From positions 29,830,405 through 29,894,404 of the forward strand of contig CM065301.1 of assembly GCA_032871835.1 (NCBI GenBank): a DNA stretch of 64,000 bases, read 5' to 3'. Below, in pieces: positions 35,742 to 47,522 of this stretch. The notes below the pieces were generated by a model. That model was not told where the DNA came from, searched no databases, and saw nothing but the letters and a program-made list of their open reading frames with translations. Both the position numbers and the translations under genes were made by a program. Position 1 is the first letter of the stretch. The number at the start of each line of letters is the position of its first letter. This DNA comes from Dipteronia dyeriana (lineage: Eukaryota; Streptophyta; Magnoliopsida; Sapindales; Sapindaceae).

Positions 35742-38700
35742 TCACTCCATTAAACAAATCCCAATAAATCTACTAAGAGTTTTAAATTGAGTAACATCTA
35801 AGGGTTTAGTAAATAGATCCGCTAGTTGATCATTAGTACCTACATGCTTAAGAACTATTCATTAGCTCTTAACTAGTTCTCTAATGAAATGATGACGGAT
35901 GCCAATATGCTTAGTTCTAGAATGTTGAACCGGATTCTTGGAAAGATTAATTGCACTCATGTTATCACAAAAGAGAGTAAGAGTACCTTGATTGAATCCA
36001 TAGTCGACTAGCATTTGCTTCATCTAGAGGAGTTGTGTGCATCCACTCCTAGCAGCTATGTATTCGGCCTCAGCCGTGGATAAAGAAATCTAATTTTGCT
36101 TCTTGCAAAACCAAGAGACAAGGTTGTTTCCAAGGAAAAAGCAACCGCCCGATGTACTTTTCCTATCATCAAAATTTCCTACCCAAAGACTAGCATTAGT
36201 GTCAAAAGAGTACCAAATTCCATAGTTAGATGTCCCATTCACATAACGAATGATTCTCTTAACTGAAGAGAGATAAGACTCTTTAGGATCCGATTGGTAC
36301 CTAGCACACATAGCCACACTAAAAGAGATATCGAGCCTACTTGCGGTCAAATAGAGCAAGCTACCAATCATGCAACGATACAAAGTTTGGTCCACACTTT
36401 TACCACTAGCATCCTTGCTTAGCTTCAAAGTGGTTCTCATGGGTGTATCACAATGTTTGGCACTTTCAAGGCCAAATTTCTTCACTAGGTTTTTGGCATA
36501 CTTAGCTTGAGATATGAAAATCCCATCATCTATTTGCTTAATTTGTAAACCTAGAAAGTAACTTAGCTCACCAACAAGACTCATCTCAAATTCATGAGAC
36601 ATGACATCCATAAATTGTTAGACTTTGGTGTCATTTGTGGAGCCAAAGACTATATCATCAACATAGATTTAAGCTATAAAGGGCTCATCTTTGTCTTTCT
36701 TGATGAATAGAGTCTTGTCAACACTACCCCTAGTGTAGCCATTGTCTATAAGAAATTGGGTGAGACGCTCATATCAATCCCTTGGTGCTTGTTTCAACCC
36801 ATATAAAGCTTTCTTAAGGTGATAAACATGATTAGGGTGGTGAGGATCCACAAACCCTTTAAGTTGCTCAACACACACTTTCTCTTGCAAGAAACCATTG
36901 AGGAAGGCACTCTTAACATCCATTTCATATAATTTGAACTTGTGTAAACAAGAGATGGATAAAAAAGCCTAATGGACTCAATCCTAGCAACGGGAGCAAA
37001 TGTCTCCTCAAAGACAATACCCTCAATTTGGGAGTACCCTAGTGCTACAAGCCTAGTCTTGTTTCGCACAATGTTGCCATCCTCATCGGATTTGTTCCTA
37101 TATACCGACTTGGTGCCTATCACATTGGTGTTCTTGGACCTAGGAACTAGAGTCCAAACCTCATTCCTTTCAAATTGGTTAAGCTCTTCTTGTATAGCAA
37201 GAACCCAAAATTCATCCATTAAGGCTTCATCAACCTTCTTGGGTTCTATTTAAGAGGTGTAACAAGTGTATCTAATTAGATTAGCCATTTGACGCCTAGT
37301 CCTAACACCCTCACTAACCTCTCCAATGATGTCATCCTTGTCATGGAGTTTCCTAACCCATGGAGCATGTTCTTTTGAGTCCAAGTGAGGAATCCTGTCA
37401 ATATGTTGTGTTATGTCATCATCAAGATTAATCTTTTCAACTTTAGAAATATCAACAACCTTCTCCATAGGGGAGTCATCAACTAGATCTACCTCCTCCT
37501 CATGGACATTAGATTTGAGCCTAGTATCATCAATGACAACATTAGATGATTCCATTACGGTCATAGTTTTTAGATTGAAAACTCTATAGGCTCTACTATT
37601 CCAGGCATAGCCAATGAAGATACCCTCATCACTCTTAGCATCAAATTTTCCAAGTTGATCACGGTCATTCAAAATGTAGCATTTGCTTCCAAAGGTGTGG
37701 AAATAGCTAACATTTGGCTTTCTAACTTTCCATAACTCATATGAGGTTTGCCTAATGTGGAGCCTTAGAAAGACTCTATTTCCAATGTAGCAAGTCGTAT
37801 TGACGGCTTCGACCCAAAGATTCCTAGGGACATTGTTGCTAAGCAACATCACACGAGCCATTTCTTGAAGAACCCTATTTTTCCTCTCAATAACTCCATT
37901 TTGTTGAGGTGTCCTAGGAGCCGAAAACTCATGAGAGATGCCTAGACTATTGTAATAGTTTTCAAAATGAGCATTCTCAAATTCCTTCCCATGGTCACTC
38001 CTAATTCTTTTAATGCTTTTAATCTTGGAGTTCATTTCATTTTGAATTTTGGAACAAAGCATTTTAAACTTGTCAAAGATTTCAGATTTTTCTCTAAGAA
38101 AATATGTCTAATTGTACCTAGAGAAGTCATCTACGCACACAAAAATGTATCTCTTTCCGCCTAAACTCTCGGTTTGCATGGGACCAGTAAGATCTATGTG
38201 GAGAAGCTCTAGAGGTTCCTTGGTGGATAAATACTTTCCCATTTTATGCATACTTTTGGTTTGCTTCCCTTGTTGGCAAGGTCCACAAACACCATTTACC
38301 TTTTTCCCAAGCTTGGGAAGGCCTCGCACAACACTGAACTTATCTAAGATTTGTAAATCCCTATAGTTCATATGGCCAAGTCTTTCGTGCCACAACTCAA
38401 TTTGTTCATCCTTGGACACATTGCAAGAGACACCTCTAGCCTCAAGACAATAGCAATTGTCGCTAGATCTCATACCTTTTAACAAGGTTTGTCCATTTGG
38501 CAATAGGATAGAACAATCATTTTTCCTAAACAAGACGGAAAGTCCTTCATCACTAAGATGTGAAATGCTAATCAAATTAGCTTTTAAACCATCAACATAC
38601 AAAGCATTGGACAATGAGGGTAATCCGGGAATGGAAATGGTTCCCTTTCCTTTAACCTTCTTTTTGGATCCATCACCAAAGTTGACATTTCCCCCCTCCT

Positions 38701-38785
38701 CCATCACAAGAGTCTCAAAGAGTCATGTGTCTAGAGCACTCACTATCCAAATACCAAAAATCACAAGAATGAGCTTTCAAGGCAA
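35742..38785 (-). pseudogene. Element J: protease-integrase-RT-RNase H polyprotein
   Basis: In order on the minus strand is a protease with WYLDSECSRHMT (about 38728-38760); the catalytic Asp-Ser-Gly reads Asp-Ser-Glu (38739-38747). The GAG-pre-integrase domain follows with LWHERLGHMN (about 38370-38400). Integrase has CGPCQQGKQ, HIDLTGPM, IRSDHGKEF and PQQNGVIERKNR, which gives the D,D-35-E pattern. Next come FGSKCYILNDR and VRTRRQMANL. The RT has [15 protein letters not shown] and IYVDDIVFG (about 36650-36668). RNase H ends with [15 protein letters not shown] and ADLFTKPL. Stops at 38108, 37250 and 36669 and several frameshifts break it. It would act in the cytoplasmic particle and nucleus if intact. 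Confidence 0.93.
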
Positions 38786-38786
38786 T

Positions 38787-40839
38787 TTATGCAACATGGA
38801 AAAAGTGTTCATCCTTTCTAATCCACCTAGGTGCAATATTTTCCTTCCTAGCGGTCAATGGTACATAGGCTCTAAGTGTCCTAGGATCATGCAAAGATGT
38901 TCCATTTTTCCTAGTGACATGCATCATGGCTTTAGCCTTTTTATTCTCTATCATGCTTTCAATTCTACACAATTTAATATATCTAAAGCAATTTGGTCTA
39001 ATGTGACCATCAATACCACAAAAATGATATATATAAATGAAGTTAGGAATCATACCATAACCTTGAGGATGCATTAGAGCCTTCCCATGTCTTTGTGGTT
39101 GTCTTGATTGTTGTTGAGAAGATTTCCTTCTTTGTTGTTGAGCAAGACTTGATTGCTTCCTTGGTTGAGGTTGCATGATAGGTATCTTCCCTTTATGAGT
39201 TTTGGTTGAGGAAAGTTAACTTGAGGAGCCCTTATCGGATGGGCTTACGGTAGGCTTCTTTGTGCCACCTTCACTTGAGCACTACTTAAACACTCTCTTA
39301 GGTCAAGTTTCTTCCTAAGCGATTGATGAGAAGAGGACCCATTGAAGTTCATGCTTCTCACAAAAATGGTCTTGCTTGGAGTGGAGGACATCTTGTCATC
39401 TTCAAACCCAAGCCCTTTCTTGTCACTTGGCCTTTTTCCAACATTTAGCATGTGGTCAAGTTTTTTGGTGCTAGAGTTTATCTTCGCCAACAACTCTCTA
39501 GCATCTTCAAGCTCTTTCTTCAACCCTTCTTCACTCCTCTTAGATCTTACCAACTCTTCATTTAGTTGGTCAACTTGAGTTGAGAGGTCTAGGTTTTCTT
39601 CTTTTAACCTCTTAATTTCATTCTTATTCTTTAACCTTGAATTCTCAAACCTAGTCACATAATCCTTGAGATCCATCCTTTTAACACTTCCATTTGTGGA
39701 TTGTGATGAAGATCCATCATCACTTGAGTAGTTTTCCTCTTGACTCTCATTTTCTTCTTCATTAGCATCTTTGCTCCTAAGAGAGGATGTAAAGGCTATG
39801 AAGTTAGCCATGAGTTCTTCATCATGTGAAGACTCATCTCCTTCATTAGAGTTATCACTTTCACTCCATATGGTAGCCATCACTTTTCTCTTTTTCTTGA
39901 CCTTGTGATTTGCACGTTCCGGGGTAAAGTGACATATCCCACCACATTCATATCATTGGACTCTTTTCTTCTCGGTCTTTTCTTGCCTAGGGTCAACCTT
40001 TTTGAAGGGAGCCTTTTTCTTGAAATCTTGACCCTTGGATCCAAAACCTTTCCTCTCGAACTTGTAGAATTTCTTGAACTTCCTCATTAGCAAGGCCATT
40101 TCTTCATCCGAGTCATCACTTTCCTCCTTCTCAACTTTGGAGGCTTTCAAAGCAATATCCTTTTGCTTTTCGATGGTGTGGGGTTAGGACATTTCCTAGA
40201 TTCATAAGCTAGAAGCCTACCAATCACTTCACTTGGCTTCATATCCTTGTAACCACTATTCTCTTCTACAGTCGTCACCTTAGACTCAAATCTATCAGGT
40301 AAAGATCTCATAATATTCTGTTTGATCTTCCTATCCAAATAAGGATCACCAAGTTGATGACTTTGGTTCACAATGTCCATCTGCCTCACTTCAAAGTCAT
40401 TGAAGCATTCGTTCTCATCGATCTTGAGCAATTCAAATTGTGTTTGGAGAACTTGAAGCTTAGATTCCTTAACAACATCGGTTCCCTCATGTGCAACTTC
40501 TAGGATATTTCATGTCTCCTTAGCTATCCTAGTATTTTGAACCAACTTGTACTGGTTCTCATCCATTGCACATAGGATTTCATGCATTGCCTTCCTATTC
40601 AACTTTGAAGCCTCAAACTCTTGTGCGTTCCACTGTGCCTTTGGTTTGAGTACATCATCTCCTCCATCTGCAGGAGTCATCATGGGTGGAGTGTAGCCAT
40701 CTTCAACCGCCATCCATGCCCTGTCATGAATTTGGCAAATATACGACTCCATCTTGCCTTTCCAAGAGGCATAATTCAATCCGGTGAGAAGTGCAGGTAT
40801 GGTGTTAGAAGCTCCCTCTTTGCCACCGTTTCCACTCAT
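38787..40839 (-). pseudogene. Element J: gag polyprotein
   Basis: The start is chosen at 40839-40837 (MSGNGGKEGAS), which matches the gag starts of H and N. The N-terminal copia gag domain (about 40810-40160) has WKGKMESYI and MRSLPDRFESKV. A W-to-stop TGA ends the first frame at 40510-40512, and a frameshift occurs near 40150. In the zinc knuckle (about 39915-39955) the first Cys codon is TGA and the last Cys reads Arg, so it cannot bind zinc. An acidic, coiled-coil-forming stretch (39883-39245) follows, with repeated charged heptads. A second CCHC-like motif (CGIDGHIRPNCF) lies at about 38990-39030. Confidence 0.9.
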
Positions 40840-40936
40840 TGTGTTTAATGAATGAATGATATGAATGCAAGTGTATGAATGATCAATACACACACACCAA
40901 AATGAGCAAGGATCACCTATGTATGTCTAGAAACCT

Positions 40937-40950
40937 GCTCTGATACCAAT
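40937..40950 (-). other. Primer binding site of element J
   Basis: The minus-strand sequence ATTGGTATCAGAGC starts directly at the LTR end and is complementary to the 3' end of plant initiator tRNA-Met, the usual primer of Ty1/copia reverse transcription. Confidence 0.93.
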
Positions 40951-41832
40951 TGAAACAAATATTATGGTGTGTATAATATTAATCTAAAGGGGGGTAAATA
41001 GATTTTAAACAATTTTCGTTAAAGGTCAAGTTGACAAAAATGCCCCTAACTAGTTACAATAAAATCACAAGTGTAAAGAGTGCGGAAATATTAAAGACAC
41101 TTGAGATTTACGTAGAAACCCTCCAAATGGGAAAAACCATGGGTTGATAAGTGCGCCACACTAGAACCTCGAATCCACTAATGGCAAAGGAATTAAAACC
41201 TAATCCCGGTTTAAAATCTACCACCACTACCTAATCCTGGTATAAGTGAACCTAGTCCATCTTGCTTGCGATTTAAGCTACCTACTCCAGGAAGCAACAC
41301 AAGTCTTACTTCTCAATGAAGAGATAAAATGTCCTATGTGAATATATGATGATATTCAAGGAACAAACAAGGCTAGGAAACCTTATATGCTTATCTAGGA
41401 TAATGAGATGACAATTAATGCAATCCTAGATATCAAGAGCTAAATGACATGTTCAAAAAGCTTAGTTAAACATAGATCAAACAATCCTATGAAGCTATTA
41501 CAATACAACACTCAATCACGTCATCACAACAATCTCTAATTTGTATCTAGAATATTTTCTAAGAGCATACAAATAATTAAAGAGATGGCTTAGCAAGCAA
41601 AACACTTAACTTGTAAGAAGATAGTGAAGAACTTACCAAACAAGATGTGATGAAGCAAGACTATCCATAGATGCACTCTAAATGACTTTAGATGATGCAA
41701 GATGGAGTTTTTATGCACATGGAATGCTTTGAGTGTTTAAAGATGAGTTCTTGGAAGAGTTTTTCCTTTGAAATGTGTTGTAAGGAAAAGATATGATGTT
41801 CTGAACTCTCTTTCGACCTGAACACAAAGAGT

Positions 41833-41909
<77 letters not shown>

Positions 41910-42576
41910 CAACCAAAGTGAGGTTGTTTTGGAAAAAATGTTCCAGCTTCCTCTATATGCGCTGGTGACGTGCGCTGGTCGAGTAGCGCACCACCAGCGT
42001 GCAGTCTAATTTTTTCAATAGGCGCTGGACGAGTGGCGCAGCTCAGTGGCTTATCACATGCGATGATCCACTGTAATGTTGCGCTGGTGAGGCTGCGCTA
42101 GTCGAGTAGCGAACTGCCCACTTTTTCAACTTTGTGCGAGTGCAGTGGCGCATGACAAGCGGCGATCCACTGGAATGTTGCACTGGTGAGGCTGCGCTAG
42201 TCGAGTAGCGCACCACCAGCCCAATGCCCACTTTTTCAACACTCAAACACACATTTTCGACAAGTCCAAGATTGATGAAGATGCATCCCATACTAATGCC
42301 TAACATGACATAAAACTTTAATTACAAGATGCAAATAAATCAACAAGAGTCATTTAAACCAAAATGCACACAAGAAAACACACAACATATATGAATTAAG
42401 AGTTATGCATGAATTTGTGAGTGTGTGCAACTATCTCTTCAAAACAAGTAAGCACAAGAATTTTACCTTTGGTGCTTTTCCTCTTGAGGTCTTAAGAGCC
42501 TAAGCTACCCTTACATAACACCCCAAAAATGTGATTTGTTCACAAAATAAACCAATCAATAAATGAGGAATTTTCA
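40951..42576 (-). repeat. 5' LTR of element J
   Basis: 1626 bp, TGAAAAT...TTTCA on the minus strand. A TA-rich run (minus strand near 41836-41870) lies where a TATA box is expected, just downstream of a GC-rich block (41945-42240) with several inverted copies of GCGCTGGT / ACCAGCGC. LTR-driven transcription would then proceed towards gag. Confidence 0.95.
41834..41908. repeat. (TA)n(TG)n compound microsatellite in J 5' LTR
   Basis: A long TA run followed by a TG run of about 20 units. The sister LTR has the same structure but only about 38 bases (34281-34318), so the run has changed length since insertion. Confidence 0.93.
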
Positions 42577-42581
42577 CTTTA

Positions 42582-43395
42582 TTTAAGAGTTCAATTTTAG
42601 CTCTTTAGTGGAATGAACTAAAATTAAATAGATCGGACCTAAGTGAATCATTTGTTGATTGTGATTGGGTTGTGTCTATTGGAGCTTAAATCTAGATAGC
42701 CCGGTAAGATCCCCAATCCACACGAACTTGCATGGATCACTTGATATATTCTACCGGACCAATTTAGGGGTCCATCTAGAATTGTATTGAGACATATGGA
42801 CTTGATTCTTTTTGTAAGAAAGGGTCTAGTTCACATGTGGACTTTTTATAAATGGTCAAATGGATTTAATAAAATAAGAAAATAATATATTGGCCCATAT
42901 ATATGGTTTGGGCGGCAAGGCTATTTAGAATAGCTTAATTATATTATTTTATTTTATTATTTAATTAAATGAAAATTAATTAATTTGGTGATTAATTAAT
43001 TATTTAATTAAATGTCAAAATCTTTTTCCTAGTAGGAGATGGTCTCCTAAAATTATACTATTGTTGGTAGTATAATTAATGTTAAAGACTATATTAGATA
43101 AGTAGATAAATAAAAGAAATTATTTATCTAATCAAATTAGGAAGCCTTTAATATGGTTACAAATACACTATTGAGTTGGATTAGGAGTCTTTGTGTAGGA
43201 TAGAATTCCTTTTTGAAAAGGATTCTTAACCACCAAGTAAATCTACATAAGGAAAGGATTCTTAACTACTAAGTAAATCCTTCTTAGGAAAAGAATTAAG
43301 TCTCCTAATATATATCCTATGATTTCCGGCCAGCCCATATATATATAGGAGAGGATAGAATTAATTTAGATTATTATAGTCATTTAGATCTAATA
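42582..43395 (+). repeat. 5' LTR of F, second segment
   Basis: It continues the LTR after the J insertion with ATTTAAGAGTTCAATTTTAG, matching 48419-49335 of the 3' LTR. Near 43330 it diverges and runs into protease coding sequence; the LTR end and primer site are deleted. The exact deletion point is uncertain by some tens of bases. Confidence 0.75.
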
Positions 43396-45892
43396 AACAT
43401 TTATTATGTACCTCAATTCAAGAGGAATTTAATTTCAGTTTCTTGTTTAAATAAATTTGGATATTCGGTTACTTTTAATAAAGGTTTTATTATTAGTAGG
43501 AATAACAAATTTGTCTACAAAGGTACATTGGAAAACGGTTAATTCTATTTTCATAGCAATATCTCTTACTTGTTAGACACGAAATCAATGGAACCTAATC
43601 ATAAAAGAGTAAAATTATCAAAAGATGAAATCTACCATTGGCAATTGTGCATATGATCAAAAGATTGGTTAGTGATGAACCTTTAAGTGACTTAAAGGTT
43701 GTTGATCTACCAACTTATGAATCTTGCTTGGAAGGTAAGATAACCAAAAGGTCGTTCATGTCCAAAGGAAAAAGAGCCATTGAATGTTTAGGATTAATAG
43801 ACACTGATGTGTGTCGCCCTACAAGCATTCAAGCTAAAGGTAGATATGAGTACTTCATCCCTTTCACAGATGTATCTCATGAGATATAAGTTGGATGCTT
43901 TTGACATGTTTAAAGCATTTAAAGCTAAAGTAGAAAATCAGCTTGAGAAACACATAAAAATCTTGAGGTCTGATCATGGTGGAGAATATCTATCTGGTGA
44001 GTTTTAGCACTATCTTATTGATAATGGGATAATTTCTCATTTTTTTTTGTCAGATACACCTCAACAAAATGGGGTGGCATAAAGGTGAAATATAACTCTT
44101 TTGGACATGGTTAGGTATACGGTTAGTAACTCAACACTTCCAAATTCCTTTTGGGGATATGCTTTACAAACTGCTATGTACATTCTAAATGATATACCAT
44201 CTAAGTTGAATTCCTAAAACACCGCATGAGTTGTTGTCTAGGTGAAAGCCTAGTTTACAACACTTAAGGATATTTGGATATCCTGCCCATATGTTAAAAA
44301 GAAATACAAAAAAGATAGAGTCCAGTTCAGAAACATGCATATTTGTATGGTATCCAAAAGGAACCAAAGGATATTATTTCTATAGTCCTTCAGATCTTAA
44401 AGTATTTGTTTTGACAAATGCTAAATTTCTGGAAAAAACTATATGAATAATTTTGTGCCTAAGAGTAGAATTGTCATGAATAAGCTTTCAGGATATATAA
44501 TTCCACAAGAGGCATCGTAGTAAGAGGGTTAGTAGACAACCTGAGAAATACAGTGGTCTAGGAGAATCAGTAGAGAATCTCCTAAACGACGATGACCCAT
44601 ACACATACAAGAAAGCCATGGAGATGTTGATTGTCGCCATTGGCAAAATGTAATACAATCTAAAACTGAATCTATGTTCAAAAACAAAGTTTGGTCTCTT
44701 GTGGACTTGCCTAAAGAGATAAAACCCATTGGGTGCAATTGGGTATATAAGAAGAATAGAGGAATGGATGGAAAGGTAGAAACTTTTTAAGCTAGATTGG
44801 TAGCTAAAGGTTACAGATAGAATGAAGGTATCGATTATGTGGAAACCTTCTCTCCTGCAGCCAAGCTTAAATCAATTAGAATACTTTTATCCATTGTGGC
44901 ATCTCTAGACCTAAAGATTTGGTAAATAGATGTCAAAACAACATTCCATAACAGAAGTCTTGACGAAAGCATCTAAATGATGCAGCCAGAAGAATTCATT
45001 GAAAAAGGCCAAGAGGAAAAGGTATGCAAGTTGTAAAGATCCATATATGGATTGAAGCAAACATCCAGATCCTAGAACATAAGATTTGATCAAGCTGTGA
45101 AAATTTTTGGATTTATTCATAACCTTGACGAACCCTGTGTATACAAAAGGATCAAAGGCAATAAGTTGGTTTTCCTAGTTCTTTATGTTAAAGATATACT
45201 ACTCATTGGAAACGATGTAGGTGTATTGACATCAGTAAAAGAATGGTTAGCAAAAAAAATTGTTATGAAGGACTTACGAGAAGCAAGTTATATTCTTGGT
45301 ATCCAAGTAATAAGGGATAGAAGGAATTGAACGATTGCATTATATCAAGCTTCATACTTAGATAAAATTTTGTCTAGGTTTTCCATGCAAGATTCAAAAA
45401 AGGTTTGTAACCTTTTAGACATGAAATCAAACTTCTAAGGAATAAGCTCCTAAATATGAGCATGAAGAGCAATTCGTGAGTAAGGTTCCATATGCCTAGG
45501 CAATTGGAAGTCTCATGTACGCAATGCTCTATACTAGACAAAATATTTGTTATGTTGTTGGCATAATTAGCAGGTTTTAATCGAAACCTGGTCCTGATCA
45601 CTGGACGACGGTCAAGCATATTTTTAAATATCTCAGGAGAACGAGAGATTATATGCTTGTATACTCTGGAGGGGATTTAATTCCCGTTGGGTATATAGCT
45701 TCTAATTTCTAGCCGGATTCTGACTCCAGGAGATCAACATCAGGATATGTGTTTACTCTTGGAGGGGGTGCAACCATATGGATGAGTATCAAGCAATCTT
45801 GTATTACTGATTCTACCATGGAAGCTGAGTATGTTGCCACATTCGAAGCTGCTAAATAGGCTATCCGACTCTGCCAATTCTTGATTGACTTG
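43396..45892 (+). pseudogene. Element F: protease end, integrase, RT and RNase H start
   Basis: The plus strand reads YYVPQFKRNLISVSCLNKF (about 43403-43460, protease C-terminus), then KGTLENG and HWQL (GAG-pre-integrase, with a frameshift). Integrase follows with CLEGKITKRSF (43708-43755), KILRSDHGGEYLSGEF (43957-44005) and DTPQQNGVA. The RT has IKPIGCNWVYKK (44719-44756), DYVETFSPAAKLKSIRI, and KLVFLVLYVKDILLIGND, where the YVDD aspartate pair reads Val-Lys-Asp. RNase H starts with GSLMYAM and RRSTSGYVFTL. Many stops and small frameshifts are present. The wording differs from J, H and B, so F is a different copia lineage. Gag is absent. Confidence 0.88.
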
Positions 45893-47227
45893 TGTTGGGA
45901 TTATGCTCAATAGCAAGAGTGTAATAATGTATTTGACATTCTTTTCATATTAATAAAGTGATTCCTAGTTTAACAAATGTTATAGCATTTATAGTTTAAT
46001 TAATACAATTGTCAAAAATAAATAATCATAAGGTCAAAAGACTATGAGAAAATAAGAATTATATGTACATCTGGATATGTATAAGGTTGACACAACTGTT
46101 CGGTTAGTCTTGAACAATATTCACAACGTAAGATAAAGGTTGGGTGACTTTATCTTGTTAAAGTTGCAGATTGTTTTGCTAGCATTTGAGTGGGATCAAA
46201 TGTGTTATGATGAGTCTAAAATCATCAAAGTGTGGTGTCTAAGGGAAAAAAAATCTAGTGCACTAGGTGCATTGAATAGGACCAAAATCATTTTCTCAGT
46301 AAGATAAGGTCTCCTAGCGTCATACTATTATTGATAGTATGATAAGTATCAAATACTTTATTTGATAAGTAGATAAATAAAAAGAATTTATTTATCTAGT
46401 CAAATTAGGAAGTATTTGATATCTATCAAAACTCTAATTGACAATTGGTCAAATTAAGAAGTTTTTTGATAAAGTCACAATTTAGTTTATATTCAATAAT
46501 TAGTTATTGGATAAATACACTAATGAGTTAGAATCGAAGACTTGATGTGGAAAAGAATTCTTCTTTGAGTGAGAATTCTTGCCCACCAAGTAAATCCTCC
46601 TTAGGAAAGGATTTGGCAACTTATATATATGGCCTTGAAGAATTCGGCCAAGGCTAATGAAATTTATATAGTGATTTTGGCCAAGCCTCGATGGAGTCTT
46701 GTGAGAAGTTTTTTATTTTTATTTGCTTATAACAGTTTTTTTTTTTTTTTAAACCTCGTCCAACCCAATGCGTGTTTAAATCGGCCAAGCATTGAGAAAA
46801 GAGGGAACATTTTTATTTTCGATAGTGCAGTAGTATCCTTTACATCAAAAGGGTTTTTTATGAAAAATTCGAATCGGGTTCATACGAGTTCCAATCAAAT
46901 AAATTGATAATTCACAAGTGACCAAACGTTCTTGGGTTTTCTCTAGGAGGATTATTGTGACTAACAAAAGAAAAAGATTTGTTTGTTTTCCATCCTCAGG
47001 TAAACAATTCAAAGAAAAGAAGTCCACACTCCTTGGTGATTCATGTTCATGATTGGATTAGAAGATCTTATGGATTCAATCCGGTGTAACTTCAATCGTC
47101 ACCAGAAATAGGTACGATATTTTTTTATATGTTAATTAACTAAGGGTTAAGGTTCATTATTATAAAATGAAAAAAAAATTAAATATACTAAACCTATTTT
47201 CCGCTTCCGCCGCGTATTTTTCCTACA
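45893..47227 (+). mobile_element. Solo LTR E2 inserted in RNase H of element F
   Basis: It starts TGTTGGGATTATGCTC and ends CCTACA, with perfect duplications ACTTG at 45888-45892 and 47228-47232. The RNase H frame (FLIDL | LEVVPD) closes exactly over it. It is the same family as the LTRs of F. Relative to the 3' LTR of F it lacks about 1.1 kb of its middle (junction near 46290), and it is the only copy here that shows the true LTR end. Confidence 0.93.
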
Positions 47228-47512
47228 ACTTGGAAGTGGTTCCTGATGCAAATAAGCAGATCTCTATCTATTGTGACAATAGTGGAGCAATGGCTAATTC
47301 GGGAGAACCAAAAAGTCATAAGAGAGGGAAACACATTGAAATATACTATCATCTTCTGAGGGAAATTGTGCATAGGGGAGAAGTGACGATTATCAAGATC
47401 ACGTCAGCATAAAGTCTTAGGGATCCCTTCAGAAAGGCTATACCATAAAAGATCTTTAATAGGCACCTTGGGAACATGGGGATAAAAGATATGGCACATT
47501 TGCTACAAAGCA
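47228..47512 (+). pseudogene. Element F: RNase H C-terminus
   Basis: LEVVPDANKQISIYCDNSGA and RGKHIEIYYHLLREIVHRGE are classic copia RNase H motifs. A TAA interrupts at 47410-47412 and another stop follows near 47446, where intact relatives read DPFTK-like sequence. The frame then reaches HLGNMGIKDM, typical of the very end of copia pol. Confidence 0.9.
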
Positions 47513-47522
47513 AGTGGGAGAT
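47513..47522 (+). other. Polypurine tract of element F
   Basis: AGTGGGAGAT directly before the TGTTGGG terminus of the 3' LTR. This is the plus-strand primer site and it fixes the LTR start at 47523. Confidence 0.9.

Larger units (their letters stand above)
33393..42576 (-). mobile_element. Complete copia element J (SIRE/Maximus-like)
   Basis: A 9184 bp element with two LTRs (33393-34998, 40951-42576), a tRNA-Met primer site (40937-40950), gag, protease, integrase, RT, RNase H, a long 3' untranslated region and a polypurine tract. Perfect 5 bp duplications CTTTA lie at 33388-33392 and 42577-42581. Protein order PR-INT-RT-RH is that of Ty1/copia. The large gag with a knuckle plus a second CCHC-like motif, and the integrase and RT wording, suggest the SIRE/Maximus lineage. 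Nonsense codons, frameshifts and a damaged knuckle make it non-autonomous, but the near-identical first halves of its LTRs indicate a fairly recent insertion. Confidence 0.93.

Noticed and set aside
38457..39077. 206-codon plus-strand open frame
   Set aside because: It lies antisense to protease and gag of element J, whose motifs are on the minus strand; no recognisable domain.
42582..43395. Possible separate element between J and the pol of F
   Set aside because: It aligns in order with the F 3' LTR at 48419-49335 and is continuous with 33392 across the CTTTA duplication, so it is the rest of the F 5' LTR.
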